NCBI GenBank assembly: GCA_000277445.1
Contig: AJWJ01000072.1
Coordinates: 1-63,867, forward strand
DNA from: Polysphondylium violaceum
Taxonomy: Eukaryota; Evosea; Eumycetozoa; Dictyosteliales; Dictyosteliaceae
Reading direction: 5' to 3'
Length of the DNA: 63,867 nucleotides
Shown here: positions 54,078 to 63,867 of the stretch, piece after piece
Layout: each line of letters starts with the position of its first letter
How positions within the stretch are numbered: position 1 is the stretch's first letter
Notes under the pieces: model-generated
Databases searched by the model: none
What the model was told of the DNA's origin: nothing
The model's input: only the letters and a program-made list of their open reading frames with translations
Translations under genes and position numbers: made by a program

Positions 54078-54402
54078 TTACAAATCATCATCATACTCGA
54101 GAGAGAGTAGAGGTGCATCATCTACATTACTTCCAAATTTGAAATAGGTAAAGTTATTTTTAATATTATTGGCTGACCTTCTTTTCATTAATGTGTACAA
54201 AGCAAATAAAACTAAAAGAATAAAAACCAAAACACCAAAACAAGCGCCTATAATTATTGACATTCTTTTCATTGCTTTTTTATGTTCTTCTTCGCTCGTT
54301 TCTTTACTATCGTGTTTTTCTTTACTATCATTTTTATCTTTACTGCCATTGCTATTGTGGTGACCATTATTACCATTACTATTATTATTATTGCTATTAC
54401 TA

Positions 54403-54433
<31 letters not shown>

Positions 54434-54788
54434 TTGAATTTGAATTTGAGTTTGAGTTTGAATTGCTATTTTGAGAATTACTACTTGATGAGATTGGAAT
54501 AGTACTACTTCCGCCTGATGTTAAAGAGTCACTGCTGTCCCCTTGAGAGCTACCTGGTGGTAGACTACTGCTATCGGGGAGTAAACTACCATTGCTACCT
54601 GAACCACCTGAGTCACCACCATTGATCTCTGATGAGGCTTGATCAAATTGGAGATGGGGTGATATAAATAGCTTTGAGGATGATCCTATTTCATGAGGAA
54701 TGGAATAAGATTTCGATATTGCTATACTGAATGCAATAAACACCAAAACAATATAAAACAATTTCATATTTATTCTAGATTTACACAC
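54078..54788 (-). CDS. Small type I membrane protein, Ser/Asn-rich ectodomain
   Basis: Single exon, up to 236 residues; the second Met (MKLFYIVLVF, 7 residues in) gives a cleaner signal peptide and is the likelier start. The ectodomain is low complexity: Gly/Ser/Pro, then an NSNSNSN tract, then charged HNSNGSKDKNDSKEKHDSKE. A strong membrane helix (MSIIIGACFGVLVFILLVLFAL) is followed by a cytosolic tail with KRRS and an acidic end (LLSLEYDDDL). It lacks the beta-helix of its neighbours. It sits inside the array on the same strand. Family not recognised; perhaps a decoy, partner, or degenerate stalk-plus-anchor of a former paralogue. Confidence 0.7.
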
Positions 54789-55015
54789 CCTAATCTAAAA
54801 GTCTCAGCGCTGTGGCAATGGCGGTGATCGGAGTTTGAGTGTATGATTGCACAATTCGGAGGCAAAAAAACTGTTTTTTTTTTTTTTTTATTTGACCCTC
54901 GGGTCTTGGGAATTTTAGTAGAAATTTTCCTTTAGAGGAATAAGAATTATGTGATGGTGATATAATAATTGTACAATATATTATATAGATTTATTTTATG
55001 GCTAAAAAAGAGATA
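54789..55015. other. Short intergenic region
   Basis: Promoter of the small membrane-protein gene. T-run near 54872-54888. Nothing else seen. Confidence 0.3.
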
Positions 55016-56939
55016 TTAGTCAATGGCTATTGCTTGTTGATGGACAACAATAACCGAATCAGAACCACTGTTAATCATTCGTGTTCTTTCATTGATTATT
55101 GGTTGCTCTCTATGTTTCTTTTCATCTCTTCTCTGTTTGACACAACATATAATAATAATGAGAATTGAAATGAATAATAGACCACAGAAAAAGATTAAAA
55201 GACCAAGCAAAATAAGATAAGGTGTCCATGGACTTACATATGAGGATGATTGTGATGATGATTGCGATGATGATTGGGATGATGATGAGGATGTAGAATT
55301 TGGTCTTAAAGAGGATGAGCTATCAGTTGAAGATGAAGAGTATGAGGAAGAGTCACTACTGTTGCTATCATAATCACTACTGCTGCTATCATAATCACTG
55401 CTGCTATCATAATCACTACTGCTACTATCATAATCGCTGCTGCTTTCACTACTACCACCACAAGAATAATTGGGAGAATCTAATAATACACAAGCTGAGC
55501 ATGAGACGGGGGCATATTCACTGGCGACAAATGAGTTGGGGGCAATTTGGACATAGCTAGAAATACAACGAATCATACTAAAGCCTTCCAACAAATCACC
55601 TGGTTCTTGGACAATTGAGAGGCTACTAGTTTTAATGTGTGTAATACCACCATACACCCATAAAAGATTTGAGGCATAAACATTGTGTTTATGAGTATTG
55701 TTATAGATAACTGTAGAGTCCAGTAATTTAACTTCACCTTGAAGTTGATATAAAACCATACCATTTTCAGCAAAGTTATTATTAAATTGACTATTAGAAA
55801 TAGTTGTACCAGTTCCATTACAAGAAATAGCCCCACCGTTGAGTGCATTGTTACCAATGAATTCACAGTCTGTAACAATCAAACCACCTTGACCAACATA
55901 AACCTATTTCATAATTATATGTTTGTTAGTATTTAGTTTATAGACTTTTGAATAGCTATAAAAATGTACATACATTTCCTATTTCTCTAGTGGCATTGTT
56001 TTCAATGAATTTGGATGATTCAATTGCTACATATACATTGTTAGATGAATAGGCATAGACTAAACTTCCAATAGCATTCTTTTGGAACAAGCTTGAAGAG
56101 ATGTATAGACTGCCTCCATATTGTCTGACGATACCATCGACCAAGTCTCCAGCAACATTTCCAGTAAAAGTGGAATTGAAAATAGTGGTATTGGATGAAT
56201 AGGAAATAATTGCATTCAATTCCTCGTTAGATGCTACTTTTAGACCAGCTCCCGAAACAATACTAGACAAAGAATAAAGGAACGTACCGGTGTTTTTGGT
56301 GACGACAACATTGGTCAATTTGATATTAGGTTTATTCCCAGAATACGTGTAGCCAGATACTGAGATCAAACCGTTGGGTGTCTTATTGTTGGTAAATGTG
56401 GTACCTGCCATGTTGAGTGTAACTGTTTGTGGTATGATGTTTACATAGATAAACATGGTGGTAAAATCCTGGACAGACACATTGCCTATAGAGAGGATGG
56501 CAGTGGAATTCAAAGCTCTACTATTTTTTTGAGTAAATGAAAACATTCCTTGATTTATCGCTGGTCTATCTTTACCAGAGATCACAGTCTTTTCATTATT
56601 GTATGCAACAATACTAATATTGAATCCAGAGATTGGAATATGGACTTTACTAAAGCTTTGTGATGTATGGGTTCCTGGAAGTAACATAAGAATCAATGGA
56701 GGATAAATTTTATATGGATCACTATTGGTAACCATTGAGCTATTTGAAAAAACATAGAAAGCATCAAAAATTGTATTACATGCAGTCACTATATTGTATC
56801 CACAGCTATTGAATGCATCATAGTATGAAGAAGGAGAGACATATAATACTGTACTAGTATCATAAGCTTGTTGTGTCTCTATACTAGAAACACCATATAA
56901 TAGTTGTACTATTACTAAAATTAATACAAATAATCTCAT
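55016..56939 (-). CDS. Secreted beta-helix surface protein, paralogue C
   Basis: Second subgroup of the array. Two exons: 56939-55974 and 55903-55016, phase 0; 617 residues. Signal peptide MRLFVLILVIVQLLYGVSS. The N-module reads TVLYVSPSSYYDAFNSCG...ACNTIFDAFYVF, with PPLILMLLPGTHTS matching PPLVVALLSGTY of A. Beta-helix repeats follow (NSTFTGNVAG, SSLFQKNAIGS, CEFIGNNALNGGAISCNG). A Cys pair CSAC precedes a stalk of DYDSSSS repeats. Membrane helix LILLGLLIFFCGLLFISILI, then CCVKQRRDEKKHRE and a 40-residue tail ending VVHQQAIAID, the longest cytosolic tail of the four. NxS/T sites are frequent. Confidence 0.85.
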
Positions 56940-57244
56940 TTTGTTTTTAGTACTTAAAAGAATGTCTTAAAAGTGATGATGTGGCCCATTTAAAGTTTTT
57001 TGTTTTTTTAGTAATTATGCTTTTTCCTCCGGCAGCAGGATTTCCCCAAAAAATTCAAAAAAAATCTTTCGGCTTCCTTGAAAAAATCTAAATCTTTTAG
57101 AAGGAAGAGAACATGCGCAGAGGCACTGAAGATCTTTTCAGAGCCTGGAATTAATGGGTTCCAAGAATTTTATTACATCATAAACAACTTTGAAGGTGAA
57201 TGAACAAATAGATATAATATGTACATGTTATATTTATTTATTTA
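56940..57244. other. Intergenic region between paralogues C and D
   Basis: Promoter of C and 3' end of D. AT-rich with a short GC-richer patch (57020-57050). No gene seen. Confidence 0.35.
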
Positions 57245-59080
57245 TTAGATTGGGGTTGGGGTTTCTGTTGAGGCAGTTGAAGGGATCTCTTTGTACCCAT
57301 CCTTTCTTTTTCTACAAGCACAACAAAGAATAATTAAAAGGGCAATAAATAATAAACCACCAAAGAAAGACAAGAGAACTATGAGGGTGATGTAATAGGC
57401 TTCATTAAAGTTTACGTTTGGTGAGAATGAATTTTCGTTACTGCTAGATGATTGAGAATTGCTAGAAGATGTTGTTGAATATGAACCCGAAGATGTTGTA
57501 GAGTAACTGGTTGTTGAGTAGGAACCACTCGATGTTGTGTAAGAGCCACTGGATGTTGAGTAAGAGCCACTCGATGTTGAGGAAGAACCACTGGATGAGT
57601 AAGAACCACTGTATGATGAATCACCACTTGCGCCAGATGTTGAGCCACTAGAACTAGATGTACATGTGTAGATTGGAGACAGAGATAAGGTTAATTGACA
57701 TGATTCACAACCAAGCTCGGGGTATTGAGAATCTGCTACTACAATAGTAGACTTTTCAAGATTAAGAGTAGATTGAGAACATTGTAACATCTTAAAAGAT
57801 GATTCTATATCACTACCATGAGCACTGAGATTCATGGAAACATTTTGTAAGATGGCATTGGTGCTATCGAGCATCAACATATTGGCAGAGATATTGTCAT
57901 GTTCAGATACATTGCTATAGGCAAATGTACAATCTGTAATTGAGATACTGGATTGTAATTGATAGATAGCCATACCACTAAAAGCAAAATTATTGTCAAA
58001 AGAACTCGAGACCAAAATGAATTCACTACCTTCTGAATAAATGGCACCACCAGCTTGATAGGCATAGTTGTTTGTAAATGTACATCCACTAACACTTAGA
58101 CTACCTCTGCTAACATAAACCTATTTGAAGTTACCATCAACATTATTAGTTTATCTAAATTTTTTTTCTCTACTATATTTACTTACATTGCCGACATAGT
58201 TGAAAGCATAGTTATTTAAAAAGGAAGAATTTTCAATAAACACTTGAGGTTGGGAGTAACCATATAAAAGACTTGCCCCATAGTTATTGGTAAAAATTGA
58301 ATTGGTTAATTTAAGATAACCGTTAGCGAAAACAAGAATACCATCAACCAATTGGTTGAGATTATTATTGGTAAAGTTAGATGAATCAATAACAATTCTA
58401 GAATAGTGGGTAGTAAAGAGACTAAAGTCAGCATTGTTTCTAAATGATACACCATTGACATTCAAACTAACACCTATCAAGTACAATAAGGAATATCCTC
58501 TATTGTTTTCCACTGTAATGTTATTCATGTTGACGACTGACGAGCCACCAGAAACGGTAGTAATATAAATAATACCTTGAGCAGAGCTGTTGGCAAATGT
58601 GCATCCTGAAAAATTGACTTCAATACTATTTTCACTGCTTAGAAACAAAAAGGTTTTTTTCCATTCTGAAAAATTGATACCAACAAATGAAACTGATATT
58701 GAAGCGGCTGCAAAACTAGTATAGAATGGGATAGCACTGCTTGAGTCTCCAATAAGAGTGACAGTGTTGGGTCGGTATGCTTGAATAGTCACATTGTAGC
58801 CAGATAAATTATACTCGATGTTTTTGGGGTTTACGTAAGCACCTGGGAGTACATAGATAATCAATGGTGTATTGCCTACATTGCCTACGGTGCTATTGCC
58901 AAAAGAGTAAAAGGCATCCAAAATAGTTTTACAAGCAACACTAGTGTCGGCACCGCAATATGTGTTTGTGTAGGTAGAGGTCTGCGATACGTACAACTCT
59001 GTTATCACACGATCAGCAATACCAACACTCAAAAAAGATGCCAATACAAAAAGAGATAGATAAAGATTAATTGCTCTCAT
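57245..59080 (-). CDS. Secreted beta-helix surface protein, paralogue D
   Basis: Closest to paralogue C. Two exons: 59080-58187 and 58120-57245, phase 0; 589 residues. Exon 2 begins VYVSRGSLSVSGC, parallel to VYVGQGGLIVTDC in C. Signal peptide MRAINLYLSLFVLASFLSVGIA. N-module ELYVSQTSTYTNTYCG...ACKTILDAFYSF, then PLIIYVLPGAYVNP. Beta-helix repeats (DSSNFTNNNL, NSIFTNNYGAS, NSSFLNNYAFN, CTFTNNYAY). CESC closes the helix. The stalk has SGSYSTSSGSYTTSSGSYS repeats (21-bp units in DNA, about 57475-57610). Membrane helix YITLIVLLSFFGGLLFIALLIILCC with tail RKRKDGYKEIPSTASTETPTPI. Confidence 0.85.
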
Positions 59081-59603
59081 AATTGGGAATAAGAAATGAA
59101 AATGCTCGGCAAAAGTGTGATTGGGACTGATTTATAGTCTTTATTTTTTATGAGTCTCAACATCACAGGAAAACTTGGAGGTGGTCAATTATAGGAGATA
59201 GTATTTTCGGATTTGCAAGAATGTGCTTTTTCAATTGATTTTATTTAATTTTTTTTTTTTAAATTTTTTTTAAAAACCAAGGACCTGGTTTTTTCTTCTT
59301 TTTAATCAAATTAGATACCACCGTTCTGGGAAAAAAATAATCAATTCACACCGCAGAGCTGGGAAATAATAATCTAACAAGTAAAATAATGAATCTGAAA
59401 AGTTAAAATATTCCTCCAATAAATTTAGGAACCTAAATAAAAAACAATCCATATTGTAAAGTTTAAAAGTTCATTGTTCAATAAGAGGCGGCAAAGATAG
59501 ACACCTCATAAAGCATTGGTCTGAGTGATAATGAAGAAATTCTATCTTTGCAATCAATATAATATAATCGGTGATTTATTTTATTTATTAAATACGTGTT
59601 TGT
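59081..59603. other. Intergenic region at the edge of the array
   Basis: Promoter of paralogue D and the 3' flank of the HAM1-like gene. T-run at about 59250-59270. No gene seen. Confidence 0.4.
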
Positions 59604-62600
59604 TTAGGGTTGAGAGAGTCTTCTTTTGGGTGAGTCAACATTTGTGCTTGTATTGATGGTTGTTGGTGGAAGAACACGGAAATTGCCATTTGATGATAAA
59701 TTTGTTGTCGCTGGTGAAATACTACTTTGAGTACTATTACCAATACCAATACCAGCACTACTCATCATATTTTTCTCTTTTGCCTTTCTTCTGTTTTCGA
59801 GAAAATCATTTTTCATTTCAACAGTTGCTGAACTATCGCCCAAGAAATCCAATGGATCGATGGTGGTCGCAGAGGTTGCTTTATCTCTTTTAAGAAACTC
59901 TTCAATCTCATTGTCTATTGAATTTTCGCTTGCAGAAGAGTTTTTACGGCTATGGGTAGGAGTGGGGAGAGTTGGTGCACCATTTTGATTGAAATTTAAT
60001 GATAAAATTGAAAATCTTCTCGATGATTTGGCAGAAGTGGGTAATTCAGTCACGATTCTTTCAAGAATCTTGTCTCTCTTGGCTTTGGTGAGTGACTTGA
60101 TGTTTTGAGTTTTATCAACTTTGGCATCCTTGTCAAAGAATAAATCATACATATATAAATCCAATTCCTTGATTTTCTCTTTCATTGCCTCTACAATGGC
60201 CTCTTCAATGGATGCTCTAATTTTCTTTTTAAACAATTTATAGATAGTTTTATATAAAGAATTATGATTACTGTTTAAAATTTCAATACCTTTATATAAT
60301 ATACAAATGGATATTATTAGTATAATGACATTAATGAAATATAAATTACAATTAGTATTAATCAAAACTTACGGATATCATGAATTTTACACTTTGATTT
60401 CAAAATTTGGAAACAATGTTTTTCTTCAATAATCTTTGGAGAAAATGATATTTTTACTTTAACATCGACACCCTTTTCTCCAGTGGAAATATTTACCAAT
60501 CCATCATCTTTAATCTTTGGGAAACTGTGTTTTTTATAAAACCATCTAACTTGATTTAATCTAAACTGAATATTTGTTCTTTTAAAATTTATTGTTAGTA
60601 ATAAATAATAATTAATAATAAAATCTATGCATATATACATACAATTCAATTTCTAATATTGATTTCATACAACCAGTTAAAGTAAGTGGAGCAGTTTCGA
60701 TTTGAGATATTAATTTTACTTTAAAACAATTTGGATCAATTTTGGTGAGCACGATGTTAATGTCTTCCAAGCGGTAGTCTACTTTGTTTTTCTTGCCATT
60801 CTCTTTGGGTGTGCTGGCGATATTTGGTATAGAGATTTTATGAATGTTGTGAATGAGATAGGGAAATATCAATAGCTTTAATTCCTTTACTACCTTGAAA
60901 TCTATTCTTTTACCTGGCTCATCAGATTTAATGCCATGAAACAAGTCTTTGAAATCATTGATAATTCTTGCATTGATTGGGTCAGAACAAAATGACGAAA
61001 TGAGTAGAGACAGTTGGACACGTGCTTCCACTACAAATGAAAGTGAACAGATTTCAATTATCATTGTCTCTAATCGATCCATACTCTGGCGTGTCTTTGT
61101 TTCGAGCTCCACGTTGAGATTGGACTCCTCGGTCGAGTAAATCTTTCTGATGATCTCTGTGAATTCTTGGACTGTCTTTCGGTACTTTGAGTTGCCCTGT
61201 ACATAGAGTGCCGCCTGATGAATGTTTTTGAAAATGGAACGAATATTGATCTTTTCACCAACAATACTTTGGGCAGCACCCAACACTTCGTTGGTAAAGG
61301 GGGCGTATTTTAGATTCTCTTTTACTTCGCTGTAGGGGAATGTCTTTCTCTGCTCCTCTTTGGCAATGTCGACCTGTTTCTTGAGATACGAGATATTCTT
61401 TACCAATGATATCAACTCTTCGTTTCTCAAAAGAATTTGAATGAGGAATTTAATCTGCTTCAATAATATTCTTCTGTGATCTTCTTCAATGTAAATCATC
61501 TTTCTCGTTTGGTTTTCATTGCCTGCCGACTTGATAATCAAATTGACAATGTCAGCCATCTTTCTACACTCGCCCAGAAAACTGAAAAACACTTCACTAT
61601 TCTTTACCTCGTCCATCAGTTTGAAAAACGATCTAAATATCTGTAAAAAGTAGCCACTTCGAATGACAATCTCTGTGATAAGTCTAAGATCCTCGAAAAA
61701 CACTCTAAGACTGCCGTCTTTATGGAGTTTTTTAATGGTGATGAATAGCTTGGATGTTACAGTTTTGAGTGAATGGTCGTTTCTCTCCATGATTTGATCC
61801 TTGTCGATTAATACTCTTTTCAAACAAACTACAAACTCTTTTGTTTTCTCGCCAATCACTGGCTTTTCATATTCAAATATATTGTGAGTGTGTTGTATAG
61901 AGGAGAGGGTTGATTGTTGTCTGTGTAAACTATTGATTGTACTGCTGTCAACTTGGGTGATAGACGATATAGATGATGATCCTATTGATGATGGTAGAGA
62001 GCCTGCTGTGGTTGACGAGAGTGATGAAGCTGTGTTTGAACCCTTCAACACAATTGGCTTGATTTTGTTTCGCTCTTTATCTTTTTCCTTTTCCTTTTGT
62101 TCCTTTTTAATTGATCTAATCTCTTTAAGTTTATCTGATCCGCTGATACTCTCCATCGATGCCGATGTAGGCAATACACTTGTATTACTATTATTAATTG
62201 TATTATTACTATTACTGGCTGCTGTAGTAACAACAACAGGCACACTCTTATTTGGACTAGTATTGTTTATCTCGTCTAAAAATGAATCCATATTCTTTTT
62301 AATCTTTGGCTTCTTTGTTGGTATAATCAGATTTGGTTGTGAATTACTCTTGCTGTGACCTATTGGTGTTGCAGTGGTGTTTTGTATGGTTGTTGTCGAG
62401 TTTAATGGTTGTTTAAATGTAATGGTGGTCTTGAGCGTATTGCTAGGTGGTGGAAAGTTACTAAAACTCGTTGAATTTGATATACTCGATTGAGGAGTAT
62501 CACTCAACGACGATCGTATGCTATGCGTGGTGACATGATTCGATGCCAATTGAATGATATTTAAATCTGCTTCATCATAGTGCAATGGCTCGATAATTGG

Positions 62601-62687
62601 TGTGTATATTTTAGTCGAATTGAAATACTCGTCCTCCTCACCCTCATCCAATCCACTCAGTGATGAACTAACTGATCTATAGCTCAT
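59604..62687 (-). CDS. HAM1-like protein
   Basis: Three exons: 62687-60643, 60578-60373, 60289-59604; phases close to 978 residues. The first 275 residues are Ser/Thr-rich with a Lys/Glu stretch. Residues about 280-600 form a helical region (EKTKEFVVCLKRVLIDKD...; FVVEARVQLSLLISSFCSDP) matching the HAM1-like N-terminal part. Then KVDYRLEDINIVLTKIDPN and, in exon 2, VRWFYKKHSFPKIKDDGLVN with VDVKVKISF, which fit the HAM1 C-terminal beta-domain known mainly from fungi. Exon 3 adds a helical segment and a Ser-rich tail with possible phosphosites (RKNSSAS, KRRLSQP). Fungal members bear a resemblance to lipid-transfer folds; a role in membrane or lipid biology is inference. The donor GTATGT at 60642 was fixed by the LTNIQFRLNQVRWF continuity. 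Confidence 0.78.
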
Positions 62688-63395
62688 AGTGTGTGTTTGT
62701 GTTGTTTATTACTCTACTGCTATTACTATTGTTATTATTACTATTACTACTCTATCTATCTATTGAGATACAAATTCAAATAAACCACCAACAACCCACT
62801 CTCATTTATATTAATGAAAAAAAAATAGAAAAAAAAAAAAAAATGAAAGTCTTATGTTTTTATGATTTCGTTTAATTGCGATATGTGCAAATATTACGAA
62901 AAAGGAAGTCATATTTTGAAAAAACTTTTTAGGGTTTGCCACACGACACTAATCTAAAGAAACCTCACAATTCAATACTTTTACAAGCAGAGGTTATGTT
63001 GATTCAACTCGTCAAACGAAATCAACTCGACTCATCATTTTTTTATTTCTATTGAGCCTTTCCACTATTTTTAAAAAATTTGGGTATCCGAGCGATACAT
63101 TTTCTTATTCATGAAATTACTATTATTTCAAATTTTAAAATAACAATTCATAAATGATATGTGAAAAACTAAAGGGAAGAAATATCGAGTGAATGAGGTC
63201 TAAAAAATTTTAATTTCTAGCCAAACTAGAATTTACCAAAGTAAATGACCCACGAAAAAAGAAAAAAATGCTTTTTTCTAAAAGGCAAGAATTATGGCTA
63301 AAAGGTGTTGGACTTTTTTGATTGATGATAAAAAAGATGAAAGGTTTTATCGAGATAAATAGTTTTAGGATAAAAAAAAGATAGTGTTTATAAAT
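62688..63395. other. Intergenic region between HAM1-like and P5C dehydrogenase genes
   Basis: HAM1-like promoter (minus strand) with TAT/TTA repeats around 62705-62765 and an A-run near 62825-62842, then the 3' flank of the dehydrogenase. No gene seen. Confidence 0.45.
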
Positions 63396-63698
<303 letters not shown>

Positions 63699-63867
63699 CT
63701 ATAATATATGAAAACATATTATTAGTATATTGGTACAAATACATATACAATGATGATGATAATGTATTTCGAGAATCAGAAATAAAACATTTAATAAATT
63801 AAATATTTTTCGAAAGAGTTTTTAATCAAAGTTTTTAATACGGCTCTTCTTGGGTATCATCATTAAA
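63699..63867. other. Intron and unresolved window edge
   Basis: Upstream side of the dehydrogenase last exon. AT-rich intron; the preceding exon boundary is not resolved within the window. Confidence 0.4.

Overview
This is eukaryotic nuclear DNA, almost certainly from a social amoeba (Dictyostelia). The signs are AT-rich intergenic DNA with long A and T runs, compact genes broken by short AT-rich introns (GTAAGT/GTATGT...TATAG or TTTAG), and proteins full of poly-Gln, poly-Asn, Ser/Thr and Asn/Ser stretches. The gene content fits too: a CudA-like transcription factor, VIT/VWA and ankyrin-family relics, a DIRS-like relic, and eIF3c and NSF with dictyostelid-style insertions. The coding sequence is less AT-biased than I would expect for D. 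discoideum, so another dictyostelid is likelier; I do not name a species. One N (8976) and one homopolymer frameshift (29277-29281) suggest draft assembly.

Layout. 0.5-15.9 kb is a mostly plus-strand block: CudA/TIG transcription factor, PTB-like splicing regulator, dihydroxyacetone kinase, NSF, an importin-alpha-like protein without an IBB domain, and a Ser/Thr-rich repeat protein with a TPX2-like Aurora-binding motif. 16.0-25.1 kb is on the minus strand: neuronal calcium sensor, phosphopantothenoylcysteine decarboxylase, HELQ helicase, eIF3c, with a DIRS-like relic between the last two. 25.7-40.9 kb is mixed: TRIP13/Pch2 (+), methionyl-tRNA synthetase (-), a small zinc-finger protein (-), a SulP anion transporter (+), a PhyH-like protein that appears to have lost its iron ligands (+), Rab21 (+) and a LIN9/MuvB subunit (-).

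41.4-47.5 kb is a decayed region: a VIT fragment, a piggyBac-like transposase relic, a broken ankyrin-family gene, an intact six-exon gene of unknown function, an AT-hook fragment and a VWA fragment that may be the other half of the VIT gene. At 47.8-49.2 kb lies a membrane metallophosphoesterase with altered metal-binding motifs.

49.5-59.1 kb is the most striking part: four tandem minus-strand paralogues encoding secreted, probably beta-helical surface proteins. Each has a signal peptide, one phase-0 intron at the equivalent place, a Ser/Thr stalk and a C-terminal membrane anchor. A small type I membrane protein gene sits among them. 59.6-62.7 kb holds a HAM1-like protein, and the window ends in the last exon of a delta-1-pyrroline-5-carboxylate dehydrogenase.

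Most genes are unrelated housekeeping genes placed side by side; there are no operons. Functional links that can be argued are cell-cycle ones (LIN9, TRIP13, the TPX2-like protein, HELQ), membrane traffic (NSF, Rab21), and the surface-protein array, which may act in contact or recognition. All gene models and splice sites were worked out by hand from GT/AG signals, reading-frame continuity and family resemblance; no database search was run.
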